This document shows, piece after piece, positions 49,986 through 58,809 of a DNA stretch of 64,000 nt. Below the pieces are notes generated by a model, which had not been told where the DNA came from, did not search any database, and was given only the letters and a program-made list of their open reading frames with translations. Source of the DNA: Magnetospirillum sp902729445 (lineage in GTDB: Bacteria; Pseudomonadota; Alphaproteobacteria; Rhodospirillales; Magnetospirillaceae); assembly GCF_902729445.1 (NCBI RefSeq), contig NZ_CACVCE010000023.1, positions 198,539 to 262,538 of the forward strand, in the 5' to 3' direction. Within the stretch, counting starts at the first letter, position 1. Each line of letters begins with the position of its first letter. The position numbers and the translations under genes are program-made.

Positions 49986-51053
49986 TCAGCCGACAAAACC
50001 AGGCGGCGCCGGCAATGCCGGATGGGCCAGGGCCAGGGCCTTGAACAGGGTGCCCATTTCATCGGCGTCGATCAAGCGGCGCAACTGGCCGGCAATGTCG
50101 GCGCGGGCCTTGGGGCCGGCGGCCTGGGCCAACAGGGCGGCACGGGTCTCGATGCCCAGGCGCTTCAGGAACTCGCCCTGGGTCACCGTGCCCCAGGCCC
50201 GGGCCGGCATGGCCGCCCGGGCCAGCGCCTCGAAATCGACATGGGCGGTCAGGTCGGCGCTGCCGGGGTCTTCCAGAACCGGGTGGAAGCGATGGCGGCT
50301 GACCGCCTGCAAGGTCTCGCCCAAAGCCGAACGCGGATGGCCGTAATCGATGATCAGGGCCAGGCCGGGCTGGCGGGCGATGCGGGCGCCGATGGCGGCG
50401 GCCAGGGTGCGGCCGGCCGGGCAGGTCTCGGCGATGGCGCCGTCCTCGGCATTGTCCAGCAGGTCGTCGGGCAGGTCGGGGCGCGCGTGGGGGCCGGGGG
50501 CGAAGGCGAAGCCGGGGGCTTGCAGGCTCACCATCCGCTCGTGCCAGTGGCCCTGGTGGCGGACATGCTGGCGGATCGGCAGGGCGTCGAACAATTCGTT
50601 GGCCACCAGCACCATCGGGCCATCGGGGACGTCCTCGAAGCGTTCGGTCCAATGGATGAGGTGGCCGGCCAGGGTCTGGGCCTGGCGGGCGGCCAGGCGC
50701 GGGCTGGCCTCCACCAGCCAGATCTCCAGGGCGGCGCGGCAGGCCGGCACGTTGGCGATGGTGCGCAGCATGTCGCTCATCAAGGTACCGCGGCCCGGAC
50801 CCAATTCCGCGAAGACCAGGCGCTCGGGGCTGCCCAGCATCTGCCAGGCGACGATGGTCCACAGGCCGATCATCTCGCCGAACATCTGGCTGATTTCCGG
50901 CGCGGTGGTGAAGTCGCCCTGCGCCCCGAACGGCTCGCGGCTGGTGTAATAGCCCAGCTCGGGATGAAACAGCGCCTCGGCCATGAAATCGGCGACGCTG
51001 ACCGGCCCGCCCAGGCGGATACGCTCGGCCAGAAGGGCGGTCAGCGAGGCCAT
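49986..51053 (-). CDS. SAM-dependent arginine methyltransferase, MidA/NDUFAF7 family
   Basis: A 355-residue protein of the DUF185 group. Typical segments are FMAEALFHPELGYYTSREPFGAQGDFTTAPEISQMFGEMIGLW, the SAM site VFAELGPGRGTLMSDMLR, VLVANELFDALPIRQH, and ALIIDYGHPRSALGETLQAV. The eukaryotic relative methylates a complex I subunit. It starts one base after the lgt stop, in the conserved order lgt-midA-pgeF. Confidence 0.92.
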   Translation of the reverse strand: MASLTALLAERIRLGGPVSVADFMAEALFHPELGYYTSREPFGAQGDFTTAPEISQMFGEMIGLWTIVAWQMLGSPERLVFAELGPGRGTLMSDMLRTIANVPACRAALEIWLVEASPRLAARQAQTLAGHLIHWTERFEDVPDGPMVLVANELFDALPIRQHVRHQGHWHERMVSLQAPGFAFAPGPHARPDLPDDLLDNAEDGAIAETCPAGRTLAAAIGARIARQPGLALIIDYGHPRSALGETLQAVSRHRFHPVLEDPGSADLTAHVDFEALARAAMPARAWGTVTQGEFLKRLGIETRAALLAQAAGPKARADIAGQLRRLIDADEMGTLFKALALAHPALPAPPGFVG

Positions 51054-51054
51054 G

Positions 51055-51858
51055 TCAGACGCGGGGACGGCGCTTGCCGGCCCACCAGATCACCAGGCCG
51101 CCGGCGGCGAACAGCGGCACCGACAGCAATTGGCCCATGGTGGCGCCGCCGACCAGGAAACCCAGATGGGCGTCGGGCTGGCGGAACAGTTCGCCGATGA
51201 CCCGGGCGACGCTATAGCCGATCAGGAAGGTGCCGGCGATGGTGCCCTTGCGGTTGCGGATGGCCGGCACCCGCCACATCAGGCCCAGCACCACCACCAG
51301 GGCCAGGCCTTCCAGGCCGGCCTGGTACAATTGGCTGGGATGGCGCGGCTCGGGGCCGCCGGCCGGGAATACCATGGCCCACGGCACGTCGGGGGCGACG
51401 CGGCCGAACAGCTCGCCATTGATGAAATTGGCGATGCGGCCGAAGAACAATCCGATCGGCACCGCGCAGCAGACGGCATCGCCGACGGCGAACAGGTCCA
51501 GCTTGCGCCGATGGGAAAACAAGATGATGGCCAGGATCACCCCCAGGGCGCCGCCGTGGAAGGCCATGCCACCATGCCAGACCATGACGATCTCGGCCGG
51601 GTGGGCCAGATAGTAAAGCGGCTTGTAGAACGCCACATATCCCAACCGGCCACCCAGCACCACGCCCAGCGTCGCCCACACCAGGAAGTCATCGACGTCG
51701 GTGTCGCGCATGGCGTGCGGCGGCCGCGCGCACAGGAACTTGACGTAATGCCAGCCCAGCATCAGTCCGGCGATATAGGCCAGGGCGTACCAGCGGATGG
51801 CGATCGGGCCGAATTCGATGGCGATCGGGTCGATGGCCGGGAAGGCGATGGCGAACAT
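51055..51858 (-). CDS. lgt: Prolipoprotein diacylglyceryl transferase
   Basis: A 267-residue, seven-helix inner-membrane enzyme that attaches diacylglycerol to the lipobox Cys of prelipoproteins. The conserved segments are IRWYALAYIAGLMLGW, GGRLGYV, MAFHGGALG with the essential His, and FFGRIANFINGELFGR with the Lgt signature, then RHPSQLYQAGLEG. Its ATG overlaps the hldD stop by one base (TGATG). Confidence 0.96.
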   Translation of the reverse strand: MFAIAFPAIDPIAIEFGPIAIRWYALAYIAGLMLGWHYVKFLCARPPHAMRDTDVDDFLVWATLGVVLGGRLGYVAFYKPLYYLAHPAEIVMVWHGGMAFHGGALGVILAIILFSHRRKLDLFAVGDAVCCAVPIGLFFGRIANFINGELFGRVAPDVPWAMVFPAGGPEPRHPSQLYQAGLEGLALVVVLGLMWRVPAIRNRKGTIAGTFLIGYSVARVIGELFRQPDAHLGFLVGGATMGQLLSVPLFAAGGLVIWWAGKRRPRV

Positions 51859-52844
51859 CACTTGTACCGATCGGCCTGGTCGAGATAGTCGCGCACGTAC
51901 TTGGTGACGCCGTCCTCCAGGCTGGTGAAGGGCTTGTGATAGCCGGCGGCGCGCAGGCGATCCATGTTGGCCTGGGTGAAGTACTGGTACTTGTCGCGGA
52001 TGGCGACCGGCGTGTCCTGGAACTTGATCTTGGGTTCCTTGCCCAGCGCGTGATAGACGGCGCTGGCCAGATCCTTGAAGGTGCGAGCCTTGCCCGTGCC
52101 GACATTGAAGATGCCGCTGACATTCGGGTTGTCCAGCATCCACATCATCACGTCGACGCAATCGTCGATCCAGATGAAGTCGCGCATCTGGCCGCCATCC
52201 TTGTAGTTCGGATTGTGCGAGCGGAACAGCTGATAGGCGGCGTCGGCCTTGGCGTGCGGATAGATCTGCGACACCACGCTTTGCTGGCCGCCCTTGTGGT
52301 ACTCGTTGGGGCCGTAGACGTTGAAGAACTTGAGGCCGACGAATTGCGGCGGCTTGCGCGAGCCGGTGGCGAGCTTGCGGGCGACGCGGCGGTCGAACAG
52401 GTGCTTCGACCAGCCATAGGCGTTCATGGGCTGCAAGGTGGCCAGGTGCTCGATCGACCAATCGTCGTCGAAGCCTTGCGTGCCGTCGCCATAGGTCGCC
52501 GCCGACGAGGCGTAGATGAAGCGCACGTTGGACAGCGCGCACCACTTCCACAGCGCCAGGCTGAGCGAGAAATTGTTGGCGGCGATCTTGTCGGCGTCGG
52601 TCTCGGTGGTGGCCGAGATGGCGCCCATGTGGAAGATCACCTGGACGTGCTTGCGGTTGGCTTCCAGGAAGTCGAACAATTGTTCGGGATGAACGATGTC
52701 GGCAAGTTCGCGCTTGGCGACGTTCTTCCACTTGTCGTTGGCGCGCAGACGGTCGCACACCACCAGCTTGCCGGCATCGCGGGCTTCCAGAGCAGCCAGG
52801 ATGTTCGAGCCGATGAAGCCGGCTCCTCCGGTGACGACGATCAT
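51858..52844 (-). CDS. hldD: ADP-L-glycero-D-manno-heptose 6-epimerase
   Basis: A 328-residue extended SDR that epimerises ADP-heptose for lipopolysaccharide inner core. MIVVTGGAGFIGSNILAALEARD is the NADP site, FIYASSAATYGDGTQGFDDD contains the active Ser and Thr, NAYGWSKHLFDRRV the Tyr-x3-Lys pair, and FFNVYGPNEYHKGGQQSVVSQIY is diagnostic for HldD. The ATG at 52844 has GAGGGG upstream; a longer frame to 52973 is less likely. Confidence 0.95.
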   Translation of the reverse strand: MIVVTGGAGFIGSNILAALEARDAGKLVVCDRLRANDKWKNVAKRELADIVHPEQLFDFLEANRKHVQVIFHMGAISATTETDADKIAANNFSLSLALWKWCALSNVRFIYASSAATYGDGTQGFDDDWSIEHLATLQPMNAYGWSKHLFDRRVARKLATGSRKPPQFVGLKFFNVYGPNEYHKGGQQSVVSQIYPHAKADAAYQLFRSHNPNYKDGGQMRDFIWIDDCVDVMMWMLDNPNVSGIFNVGTGKARTFKDLASAVYHALGKEPKIKFQDTPVAIRDKYQYFTQANMDRLRAAGYHKPFTSLEDGVTKYVRDYLDQADRYK

Positions 52845-52991
52845 GGCAATCCCCTCGCGCTCAGCTGTCAGTCGAGAGCTGTTTATAGGCCGCGTCGCCA
52901 TGCGGGGCAAGCCGCAGGGCTTCAGGTGTAACGAAACCGGCGCGGCCGACGTCAAAGCAGGGAAGGCAAACATTCAACCGGAGAAACAACG

Positions 52992-53240
52992 ATGAACGAG
53001 AACATGCGTGAACTGATCGCCATGGGGGCCTCGGCCGCCGTCAACTGCCATCCCTGCATGCAGCATCACCTGGCGGCGTGCGACCGGCTGGGCCTGGACC
53101 GGGCCGAGGTCAAGGAGGCCGTCGAGGTCGGCCAGATGGTCAATCGCGGTGCGGCGGCCAAGACCAAGTGCTATGCTGACGAGCTTTTCGGCAAGGATAC
53201 GGGCGGGCATGGCGCCAAGGGCGGTTGCGGCTGTGGCTGA
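52992..53240 (+). CDS. AhpD-like / carboxymuconolactone decarboxylase-family protein
   Basis: An 82-residue helical protein with ASAAVNCHPCMQHHLAACDRLG, the C-x2-C-x2-H redox motif of the AhpD-like group, and a Gly/Cys-rich tail ending GGCGCG. It probably acts as a small disulphide-reducing protein or peroxidase helper. A GGAGAA ribosome site lies before the ATG. The ECF sigma gene begins inside its 3' end, so the two are probably one unit. Confidence 0.78.
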   Translation: MNENMRELIAMGASAAVNCHPCMQHHLAACDRLGLDRAEVKEAVEVGQMVNRGAAAKTKCYADELFGKDTGGHGAKGGCGCG

Positions 53241-53769
53241 CGAATGTTTCGCCGCGCACCGGGCCACGGTGCGCGGCGTCCTCGTCCGTCTGCTGAAGGA
53301 CGAGGCCCTGGCCGAGGATCTGACCCAGGAAGCCCTGTTGCGGGCGACGCGGGCAGGCCAAGGCTGGCGCGGCGAGGCCCGGCCCGCCACCTGGCTCACT
53401 GCCATCGCCCTGAACCTGGCGCGCGACCATTGGCGGACGCAGGCGCGCCGTCCGGTGCTGGCGGGGCTGGATCAGGCCGAGGAATTGGCCTCGGACGACC
53501 GGGTCGAAGAGAGCCTGCTGGAAGCGGAAATGTCGGCCTGCATCCTGTCCCACATCGCCCGCCTGCCGGAACGGGCGCGCCAGGCGGTGCTGGCCCACCA
53601 TTTCGCCGGTCTTGGTCACGCCGAGATCGCGGCGCTGCTGGAGTGCAGTCCGGCCAACGCCCGGGTGATCCTGCATCGCGGCCTGGCGGCGCTGAAGGCC
53701 AGCCTTGAAGCCGATTGCCGTCTCGACTTCGCCGATCCCGTGCCCTGCGAGCGGTGCGAGCGCGATTGA
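53209..53769 (+). CDS. ECF-family RNA polymerase sigma factor
   Basis: A 186-residue protein. Region 2 is AAHRATVRGVLVRLLKDEALAEDLTQEALLRATRAGQGWRGEARPATWLTAIALNLARDHWR, and region 4 is LPERARQAVLAHHFAGLGHAEIAALLECSPANARVILHRGLAALK. No anti-sigma gene is adjacent; it ends PCERCERD, a C-x2-C that could be redox-active. The start is uncertain: ATG 53209 inside the AhpD-like gene or GTG 53233, both overlapping it. The overlap with a thiol-redox protein suggests an oxidative-stress function. Confidence 0.85.
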   Translation: MAPRAVAAVADECFAAHRATVRGVLVRLLKDEALAEDLTQEALLRATRAGQGWRGEARPATWLTAIALNLARDHWRTQARRPVLAGLDQAEELASDDRVEESLLEAEMSACILSHIARLPERARQAVLAHHFAGLGHAEIAALLECSPANARVILHRGLAALKASLEADCRLDFADPVPCERCERD

Positions 53770-53829
53770 GGTTTGGCCCCGGCTCGCCCATAATGGGCAA
53801 AGCTTTCCCGAACATTCGCGAGTCCGATC

Positions 53830-54159
53830 ATGCAGACCCAGAACCCCTTCTTCGACGACCTCGCCCGCATGGCTGGCGGCGCCATGAGCGCGCTTTCCGG
53901 CCTGCGCGCCGAGATGGAAGCGATGATGCGCCAGCAGATGGAACGCTTCATGTCCGGCGCCGACATGGTGCCGCGCGAAGAGTTCGAGGTGGTGCGCGAC
54001 ATGGCCATCAAGGCCCGCGCCGAGCAGGATGGCCTGCAAAAGCGGGTCGAGGCGCTGGAAGCCCAATTGGCCGCCCTGGCCCCCAAGGCCCCGGCGAAGC
54101 CCAAAGCCCCCGCCAAGGCCCCCGCCAAGGCCAAAGCGGCCAAGCCGTCAGCCGAATAG
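53830..54159 (+). CDS. ubiK: UbiK-family accessory factor (BMFP domain)
   Basis: A 109-residue protein: an N-terminal amphipathic helix (NPFFDDLARMAGGAMSALSGLRAEMEAMMRQQ), a VPREEFEVVRDMAIKARAEQDGLQKRVEALEAQL coiled coil that drives trimer formation, and a Lys/Pro/Ala-rich tail. In E. coli UbiK assists ubiquinone synthesis and binds lipids. Its last 12 bases overlap the end of the convergent aminotransferase gene. Confidence 0.85.
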   Translation: MQTQNPFFDDLARMAGGAMSALSGLRAEMEAMMRQQMERFMSGADMVPREEFEVVRDMAIKARAEQDGLQKRVEALEAQLAALAPKAPAKPKAPAKAPAKAKAAKPSAE

Positions 54160-55329
54160 GACCGCGCTGGCGGCGCCTGTCGCCCGGCCGGTGGCGATGG
54201 GGGCCTGCATTTCGGCCAGCACGGTTTCCAGGCCGGTCAGGCAGGCCATGACATGGGCGGGCGAGGCACTTTGGCCCATCAGGCCGATGCGCCACACCTT
54301 GCCGGCCAGGGCGCCCAGACCGGCGCCGATTTCCAGTCCGAAGCGGGACAGCAATTGCGCCCGCACCGCCGCCTCGTCGATGCCGTCAGGGACAGTGACG
54401 GCGTTCAGTTGCGGCAAACGATGGGCGGGGGCGACCGGCAGGGTCAGGCCCATGGCTTCCAGCCCGGCCACCAGGGCGCGGTGCTGCAGCGCGTGGCGCT
54501 CCCAGGACGTCTCCAGCCCTTCTTCCTCCAGCAGCACCAGGCTCTCGTGCAGGCCGTACAGGGCGTTGACCGGCGCGGTGTGGTGATAGGCCCGCTTGGC
54601 GCCGCCGCCCCAATATCCCAGCAGCAGGCTGAAATCCAGGAACCAACTGGGGCACTTGGATTTGCGCGCCTTGACCGCCTCGACGGCCTTGGCCGAAAAG
54701 GTGATGGGAGACAGGCCGGGCGCGCAGGACAGGCATTTCTGGGTGCCGGAATAAACCGCGTCGGCGCCCCATGCATCGACCGCCACCGGAATGCCGCCCA
54801 GCGAGGTCACGGTATCGACGATGGACAGCGCGCCGTGCTTGGCCGCCAGGGCGCACAGGGCGGCGGCGTCCGACTGCACGCCGGTCGAGGTCTCGGCATG
54901 GACGAAGGCCAGGGCCTTGGCGCCGGGATGGGCGGCCAGCGCCGCGGCCACCTTGGCCGGATCGACGGGCGAGCCCCAGGAATCCTCGACCAGCACGGCG
55001 TGACCGCCCATGCGCTCGACATTTTCCTTCATGCGGCCGCCGAACACGCCGTTGACGCACACCACCACCACGTCGCCCGGTTCGACCAGATTGACGAAGC
55101 AGGCCTCCATGCCGGCCGAGCCGGGGCCGGAAATCGGCATGGTCAGCTCGTTGGCGGTGCCGAAAGCCGCTTGCAGCCGGCGCTTGATGTCGTCCATCAG
55201 GCCGATGAAGGCGGGGTCGAGATGGCCGATGGTCGGCTGGGCCATGGCCGCCAGCACGCGCGGATGCAGGTCGGACGGGCCGGGGCCCATCAACAGGCGC
55301 TTGGGCGGATGGAACGAGGCGGAATTCAT
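54148..55329 (-). CDS. PLP-dependent alanine/serine-glyoxylate aminotransferase
   Basis: A 393-residue class V aminotransferase. MGPGPSDLHPRVLAAMAQPTIGHLDPAFI is the typical start, SGPGSAGMEACFVNLVEPGD binds PLP, VDTVTSLGGIPVAVDAWGADAVYSGTQKCLSCAPGLSP contains the PLP Lys, and WRIGLMGQSA the carboxylate-binding Arg. Substrate choice between alanine and serine cannot be read from the sequence. It is followed upstream by the DUF2125 gene 6 bp away. Confidence 0.92.
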   Translation of the reverse strand: MNSASFHPPKRLLMGPGPSDLHPRVLAAMAQPTIGHLDPAFIGLMDDIKRRLQAAFGTANELTMPISGPGSAGMEACFVNLVEPGDVVVVCVNGVFGGRMKENVERMGGHAVLVEDSWGSPVDPAKVAAALAAHPGAKALAFVHAETSTGVQSDAAALCALAAKHGALSIVDTVTSLGGIPVAVDAWGADAVYSGTQKCLSCAPGLSPITFSAKAVEAVKARKSKCPSWFLDFSLLLGYWGGGAKRAYHHTAPVNALYGLHESLVLLEEEGLETSWERHALQHRALVAGLEAMGLTLPVAPAHRLPQLNAVTVPDGIDEAAVRAQLLSRFGLEIGAGLGALAGKVWRIGLMGQSASPAHVMACLTGLETVLAEMQAPIATGRATGAASAVLFG

Positions 55330-55335
55330 GGCGGG

Positions 55336-56325
55336 TTACTCCTCGGGCCAGATGATCGGCGGGATACGGGTCAACAGCGCCGGCCCCAGAAAGACAGCGC
55401 CGTCTTGCAGCGTGACCGGGGCGTTGATGGCCGGGCGGCCCTGCGCGTCGGGTTTGGACAGCATCATCAGCAGGAATTTCATGGTGTTGGCGGCGTCGGG
55501 CTGGATCAGCCCTGCTTCGGCCAACTGGTCCAGCAGCACCGGCAGGCCGCGCACCCGGGTCGAAAGTGCCGCCAGCGGCTGGCCGGCCGGGTCCAGGGCT
55601 AGGGTGCCCTCGCCGTCCAGGGCCAGCTTGCCCCATTCGATCGCCAACCGGGTCAGCTCGACGGTGCCGCCCGACGCCGCCCAATCCTTCAGCGAACGCG
55701 GCCGGGCATCGACGGGAAGGGCGCCCTTCCACTGGGCGGCCAGGTCGACCGAGCCGATGGTGCGGCCCAGGAAGGCCGGCACCTCGTCGGCCAGGGTCAG
55801 CTCGCGCACGGCAAGGCGCGCCTGGAATGTGGAGGTCTGGTGGTCGATGATGGCGGGCGCGAGTGGTGTCGCCGACAGCTCGATCCGCCCGGCCTGCCAG
55901 CCGGCGGTGGCGATGCCGTCGCCGGTCACCGCGACATCCTCGAGCCGGCCGGCCAGGTCCAGGCGCACCAGGGCGGTCAGGGTCTCGGCCGCCAACTCGA
56001 GCTCGCCATGGGGCGAGGTCAGGCGATGGTGGCCGGGCGCGCTGACGGTGATCCGGGTCAGGTCGAACGGCGAGGCCTGGGCGTTGACCGCATCGGCCTG
56101 CCAGCCGATGCCGTTGACGCTCAGGCGCGGCGCCGTCAGGGTCAGGGCCAGGCGGAACGGGAAGCCCGAGGTCTCGGCGCTTTCCCATTGGGCGCCGACG
56201 CGTGCCGCCCATTCATCCAGCCCCTTGCGCAAGGTACCCGCGACATGGAACCAATAGGCCGAATAGGCCGCCGCCAGGACGGTCAGGGCGGCAACCAGGA
56301 TCGGCAACGGGCGACGCAGGGTCAT
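55336..56325 (-). CDS. DUF2125 family protein
   Basis: A 329-residue protein with one N-terminal membrane helix (PLPILVAALTVLAAAYSAYWF) and a large periplasmic beta-rich body: SGFPFRLALTLTAPRLSVNGIGWQADAVNAQ is the family's hallmark. Function is unknown; alphaproteobacterial members are predicted envelope proteins resembling AsmA-like repeats. Its ATG at 56325 overlaps the ATG of the divergent ChaC gene by two bases; an upstream ATG at 56343 is an alternative. Confidence 0.82.
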   Translation of the reverse strand: MTLRRPLPILVAALTVLAAAYSAYWFHVAGTLRKGLDEWAARVGAQWESAETSGFPFRLALTLTAPRLSVNGIGWQADAVNAQASPFDLTRITVSAPGHHRLTSPHGELELAAETLTALVRLDLAGRLEDVAVTGDGIATAGWQAGRIELSATPLAPAIIDHQTSTFQARLAVRELTLADEVPAFLGRTIGSVDLAAQWKGALPVDARPRSLKDWAASGGTVELTRLAIEWGKLALDGEGTLALDPAGQPLAALSTRVRGLPVLLDQLAEAGLIQPDAANTMKFLLMMLSKPDAQGRPAINAPVTLQDGAVFLGPALLTRIPPIIWPEE

Positions 56326-56905
56326 GACTTCATCCAACGCCAACGGGGCGAGTGATTCGTCTACTCCGCCCGCCGGCTCGACGCAAGGCGATCCGGACGT
56401 GTGGGTGTTCGCCTACGGCTCGCTGATGTGGCGGCCCGACTTCCGCCCGGCGGAAATCCGCCCGGCCCGGCTGGCCGGCTGGCACCGGGCGATGTGTGTG
56501 CTGTCGACCATCTATCGCGGCACCGAACAATGCCCCGGCCTGGTGCTGGGGCTCGATCGCGGCGGCTCGTGCGTCGGCCGGGCGCTGAAGGTCGCAGGCG
56601 TCGATTGGCCGGCGGTCAAGGAGATGCTGGATGCCCGCGAATTGGTGACCGGGGTCTATCTGCCGCGCTTCCTGCCGGTGCGATTGTCCGACGGCCGCCG
56701 GGTGCCGGCCTATGCCTATGTGGTCGATCGCGACCATGGACAATATTGGTCCGGCCCGCAATCCGAGGCGGTGCGGCTGGTGCGCCAGGGCGAGGGCAAG
56801 GGCGGGCGGGCTCGCGACTATCTGGCCGCCACCGTCGAGCATCTGGATCGCCTGGGCATCCACCGGACGGCCATGCACCGCCTGCTGCGCCTGGTGGGGG
56901 AATGA
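56324..56905 (+). CDS. ChaC-like gamma-glutamylcyclotransferase
   Basis: A 193-residue protein with the family motif VWVFAYGSLMWRPDF near residue 27, GWHRAMCVLSTIYRGT, and an acidic LDARELVTGVYLPRF segment that should include the catalytic Glu. ChaC proteins cleave glutathione to 5-oxoproline and Cys-Gly. The first 25 residues are Ser/Thr/Gly-rich, so the true start may be later, before the YGSL motif. Start and stop codons abut those of neighbouring genes on the other strand. Confidence 0.88.
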   Translation: MTSSNANGASDSSTPPAGSTQGDPDVWVFAYGSLMWRPDFRPAEIRPARLAGWHRAMCVLSTIYRGTEQCPGLVLGLDRGGSCVGRALKVAGVDWPAVKEMLDARELVTGVYLPRFLPVRLSDGRRVPAYAYVVDRDHGQYWSGPQSEAVRLVRQGEGKGGRARDYLAATVEHLDRLGIHRTAMHRLLRLVGE

Positions 56906-57919
56906 TCAAGCCTCGGAGTCTGAATGTCCGTGGATGGTCTTGCCGCAATGGGGACAGGGATGGGGGTGACGCACGGCGTCTTCCAGCACCAGCGAGGCCT
57001 CTTCCTCCGACAGGCCCAGGCGCAGGCGGGTGTCGTCGAGCAGGCGGCGTTCGCGCTTGGTGATGGCGCCGTCTTCCAGGGCGCGCTCGACCGCCTCGCG
57101 ATATTCCTCGCGGCGCATGCGCATCTGCTCGGAAAAGCCCGAGGCCAGCACACCGGTCGGAAGCGCGATCATGCCGATACCCAGCACGGCGGTCAGGCCG
57201 CCCAGCAGCCGGCCCAGGGGCGTGATCGGCACCATGTCGCCATAGCCCAAGGTGGTCAGCGTCACCACGCTCCACCACATCGAGGTGGGGATGTCGGCGA
57301 AGACATGGGGTTGGGCGCGGTGCTCGAACAGGTACATCAGGGCCGAGGTGAAGACCAGCACCACCGCGATCACGAACAGCACGGCGCCGATGGCGCGGGC
57401 TTCCTGGCGCGCCACCGCCACCATGACGTTGATGGCCATGGAATAGCGGCCCAGCTTGAACACCCGGAGCACGCGCAGCACGCGGATGGCCCGAAGGTCC
57501 ATCTCGACGAACATGCCCAGATAGAAGGGCAGGACGCTCAGCAGATCGACGATGGCCATCGGCGACACCATCCAGCGCAGCCGTCCCCATACCGGATGGC
57601 GATAGCGCGGCTCGTCCATTTCGACCGCCGTCCACAGGCGCAAAAGGTACTCGACCGAGAACACCGCTACCGAAAACAGATCGAAGACGTGGAAGGCCGG
57701 ACCATGGGCGATGGCCAGGTGCTCCATGGATTCCAGCACCACGGCGATGACGTTCAGCACGATCATCACGATCAGGAACCAGTCGATCACCTTGACCAGG
57801 CGGTCGTCGTGGCCTTCGCCGCCCAGCATGTGATAGACCGTGCGCCGCGCCGTGCGGGCATGGCGGGGGCGGTGGTGCTGGACGCGCGGACGCGGGTGCG
57901 GGTTGATGGTGGCGGGCAT
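56906..57919 (-). CDS. Voltage-gated potassium channel
   Basis: A 337-residue, six-helix channel. S4 is LRAIRVLRVLRVFKLGR with Arg every third residue, the filter is TLTTLGYGDMVP (Tyr near residue 226), and S6 is GIGMIALPTGVLASGFSEQM. The C-terminus is unusual: an acidic helical domain (EYREAVERALEDGAITKRERRLLDDTRLRLGLSEEEASLV) then CPHCGKTIHGH, a possible zinc site. It should pass K+ on depolarisation. Its stop directly abuts that of chaC (TGATCA). Confidence 0.92.
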   Translation of the reverse strand: MPATINPHPRPRVQHHRPRHARTARRTVYHMLGGEGHDDRLVKVIDWFLIVMIVLNVIAVVLESMEHLAIAHGPAFHVFDLFSVAVFSVEYLLRLWTAVEMDEPRYRHPVWGRLRWMVSPMAIVDLLSVLPFYLGMFVEMDLRAIRVLRVLRVFKLGRYSMAINVMVAVARQEARAIGAVLFVIAVVLVFTSALMYLFEHRAQPHVFADIPTSMWWSVVTLTTLGYGDMVPITPLGRLLGGLTAVLGIGMIALPTGVLASGFSEQMRMRREEYREAVERALEDGAITKRERRLLDDTRLRLGLSEEEASLVLEDAVRHPHPCPHCGKTIHGHSDSEA

Positions 57920-58056
57920 GACGCATCAAAATAGCCGGGCGGGCCGGGCCTCGCAATCGCCGTGGAAACATGCCAAGTTCAGCCGGTGACGAAAGTTCTG
58001 GCTCTTTGGCTGGGACCGCCGCTAAATTAGAAAAAAATGATATGACGGAGACGGGG

Positions 58057-58809
58057 ATGCCGGCAGGCAAGGTTTTTCTGGTCGGAGCCGGTCCCGGCGA
58101 CCCCGACCTGCTGACGGTCAAGGCGTTGCGGTTGATCCAATCGGCCAAGACGGTGGTGTTCGACCGTTTGGTCAGCCCCGAGATCATGGCCCTGATCCCT
58201 GAATCGGCCGAATGCATCTATGCCGGCAAGCAGATGTCGAACCACCATCTGGTGCAAGACGAGATCAACGCCCTGCTGGTCAGCCTGGCCGGCGAGGGGC
58301 GCGAGGTGGTCCGCCTGAAGGGCGGCGACCCCTTCGTGTTCGGTCGCGGCTCGGAAGAGGCCGAGGTGCTGGCGCGTGAAGGCATCGCCTTCGAGGTGGT
58401 GCCGGGCATTTCGTCGGCTTCGGGCTGTGCCACCTATGCCGGCATTCCGCTGACCCATCGCGGCCTGGCGCAAGGGGTGCGGCTGCTGCCCGGCCACACC
58501 AAGGACGGCAAGCCCTTGGATTACGACTGGGCCAAGCTGGCCGATCCCGACTGCACCCTGGTCATCTATATGGGTCTCAACAGCCTGGACCATATCGCCG
58601 ACGAGCTGATGAGCGCCGGCTTGGCCTCGGACATGCCGGCGGCGGCGATCGAGAACGGCACCACGCCGCGCCAGCGCACCATTGTCGGCACTATCGGCAG
58701 TCTGCCGCGCCTGACCCTCGAGGCCAAGATGAAGGCGCCGACCCTGATCGTCATCGGCCGCGTCGTCGGCCTGGCCGGGCAGCTCGACTGGTTCGGAGCC
58801 CGGCAATGA
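58057..58809 (+). CDS. cobA: Uroporphyrinogen-III C-methyltransferase
   Basis: A 250-residue SUMT that adds two methyl groups from SAM to uroporphyrinogen III, giving precorrin-2 for sirohaem or cobalamin. KVFLVGAGPGDPDLLTVKALRLI is the N-terminal signature, VVRLKGGDPFVFGRGSEEAEVL the SAM block, and GIPLTHRGLAQGV follows. The ATG at 58057 has GGAG six bases upstream; ATG 58042 lacks a ribosome site. It lacks CysG-type fusion domains and overlaps cbiX by four bases. Confidence 0.95.
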   Translation: MPAGKVFLVGAGPGDPDLLTVKALRLIQSAKTVVFDRLVSPEIMALIPESAECIYAGKQMSNHHLVQDEINALLVSLAGEGREVVRLKGGDPFVFGRGSEEAEVLAREGIAFEVVPGISSASGCATYAGIPLTHRGLAQGVRLLPGHTKDGKPLDYDWAKLADPDCTLVIYMGLNSLDHIADELMSAGLASDMPAAAIENGTTPRQRTIVGTIGSLPRLTLEAKMKAPTLIVIGRVVGLAGQLDWFGARQ

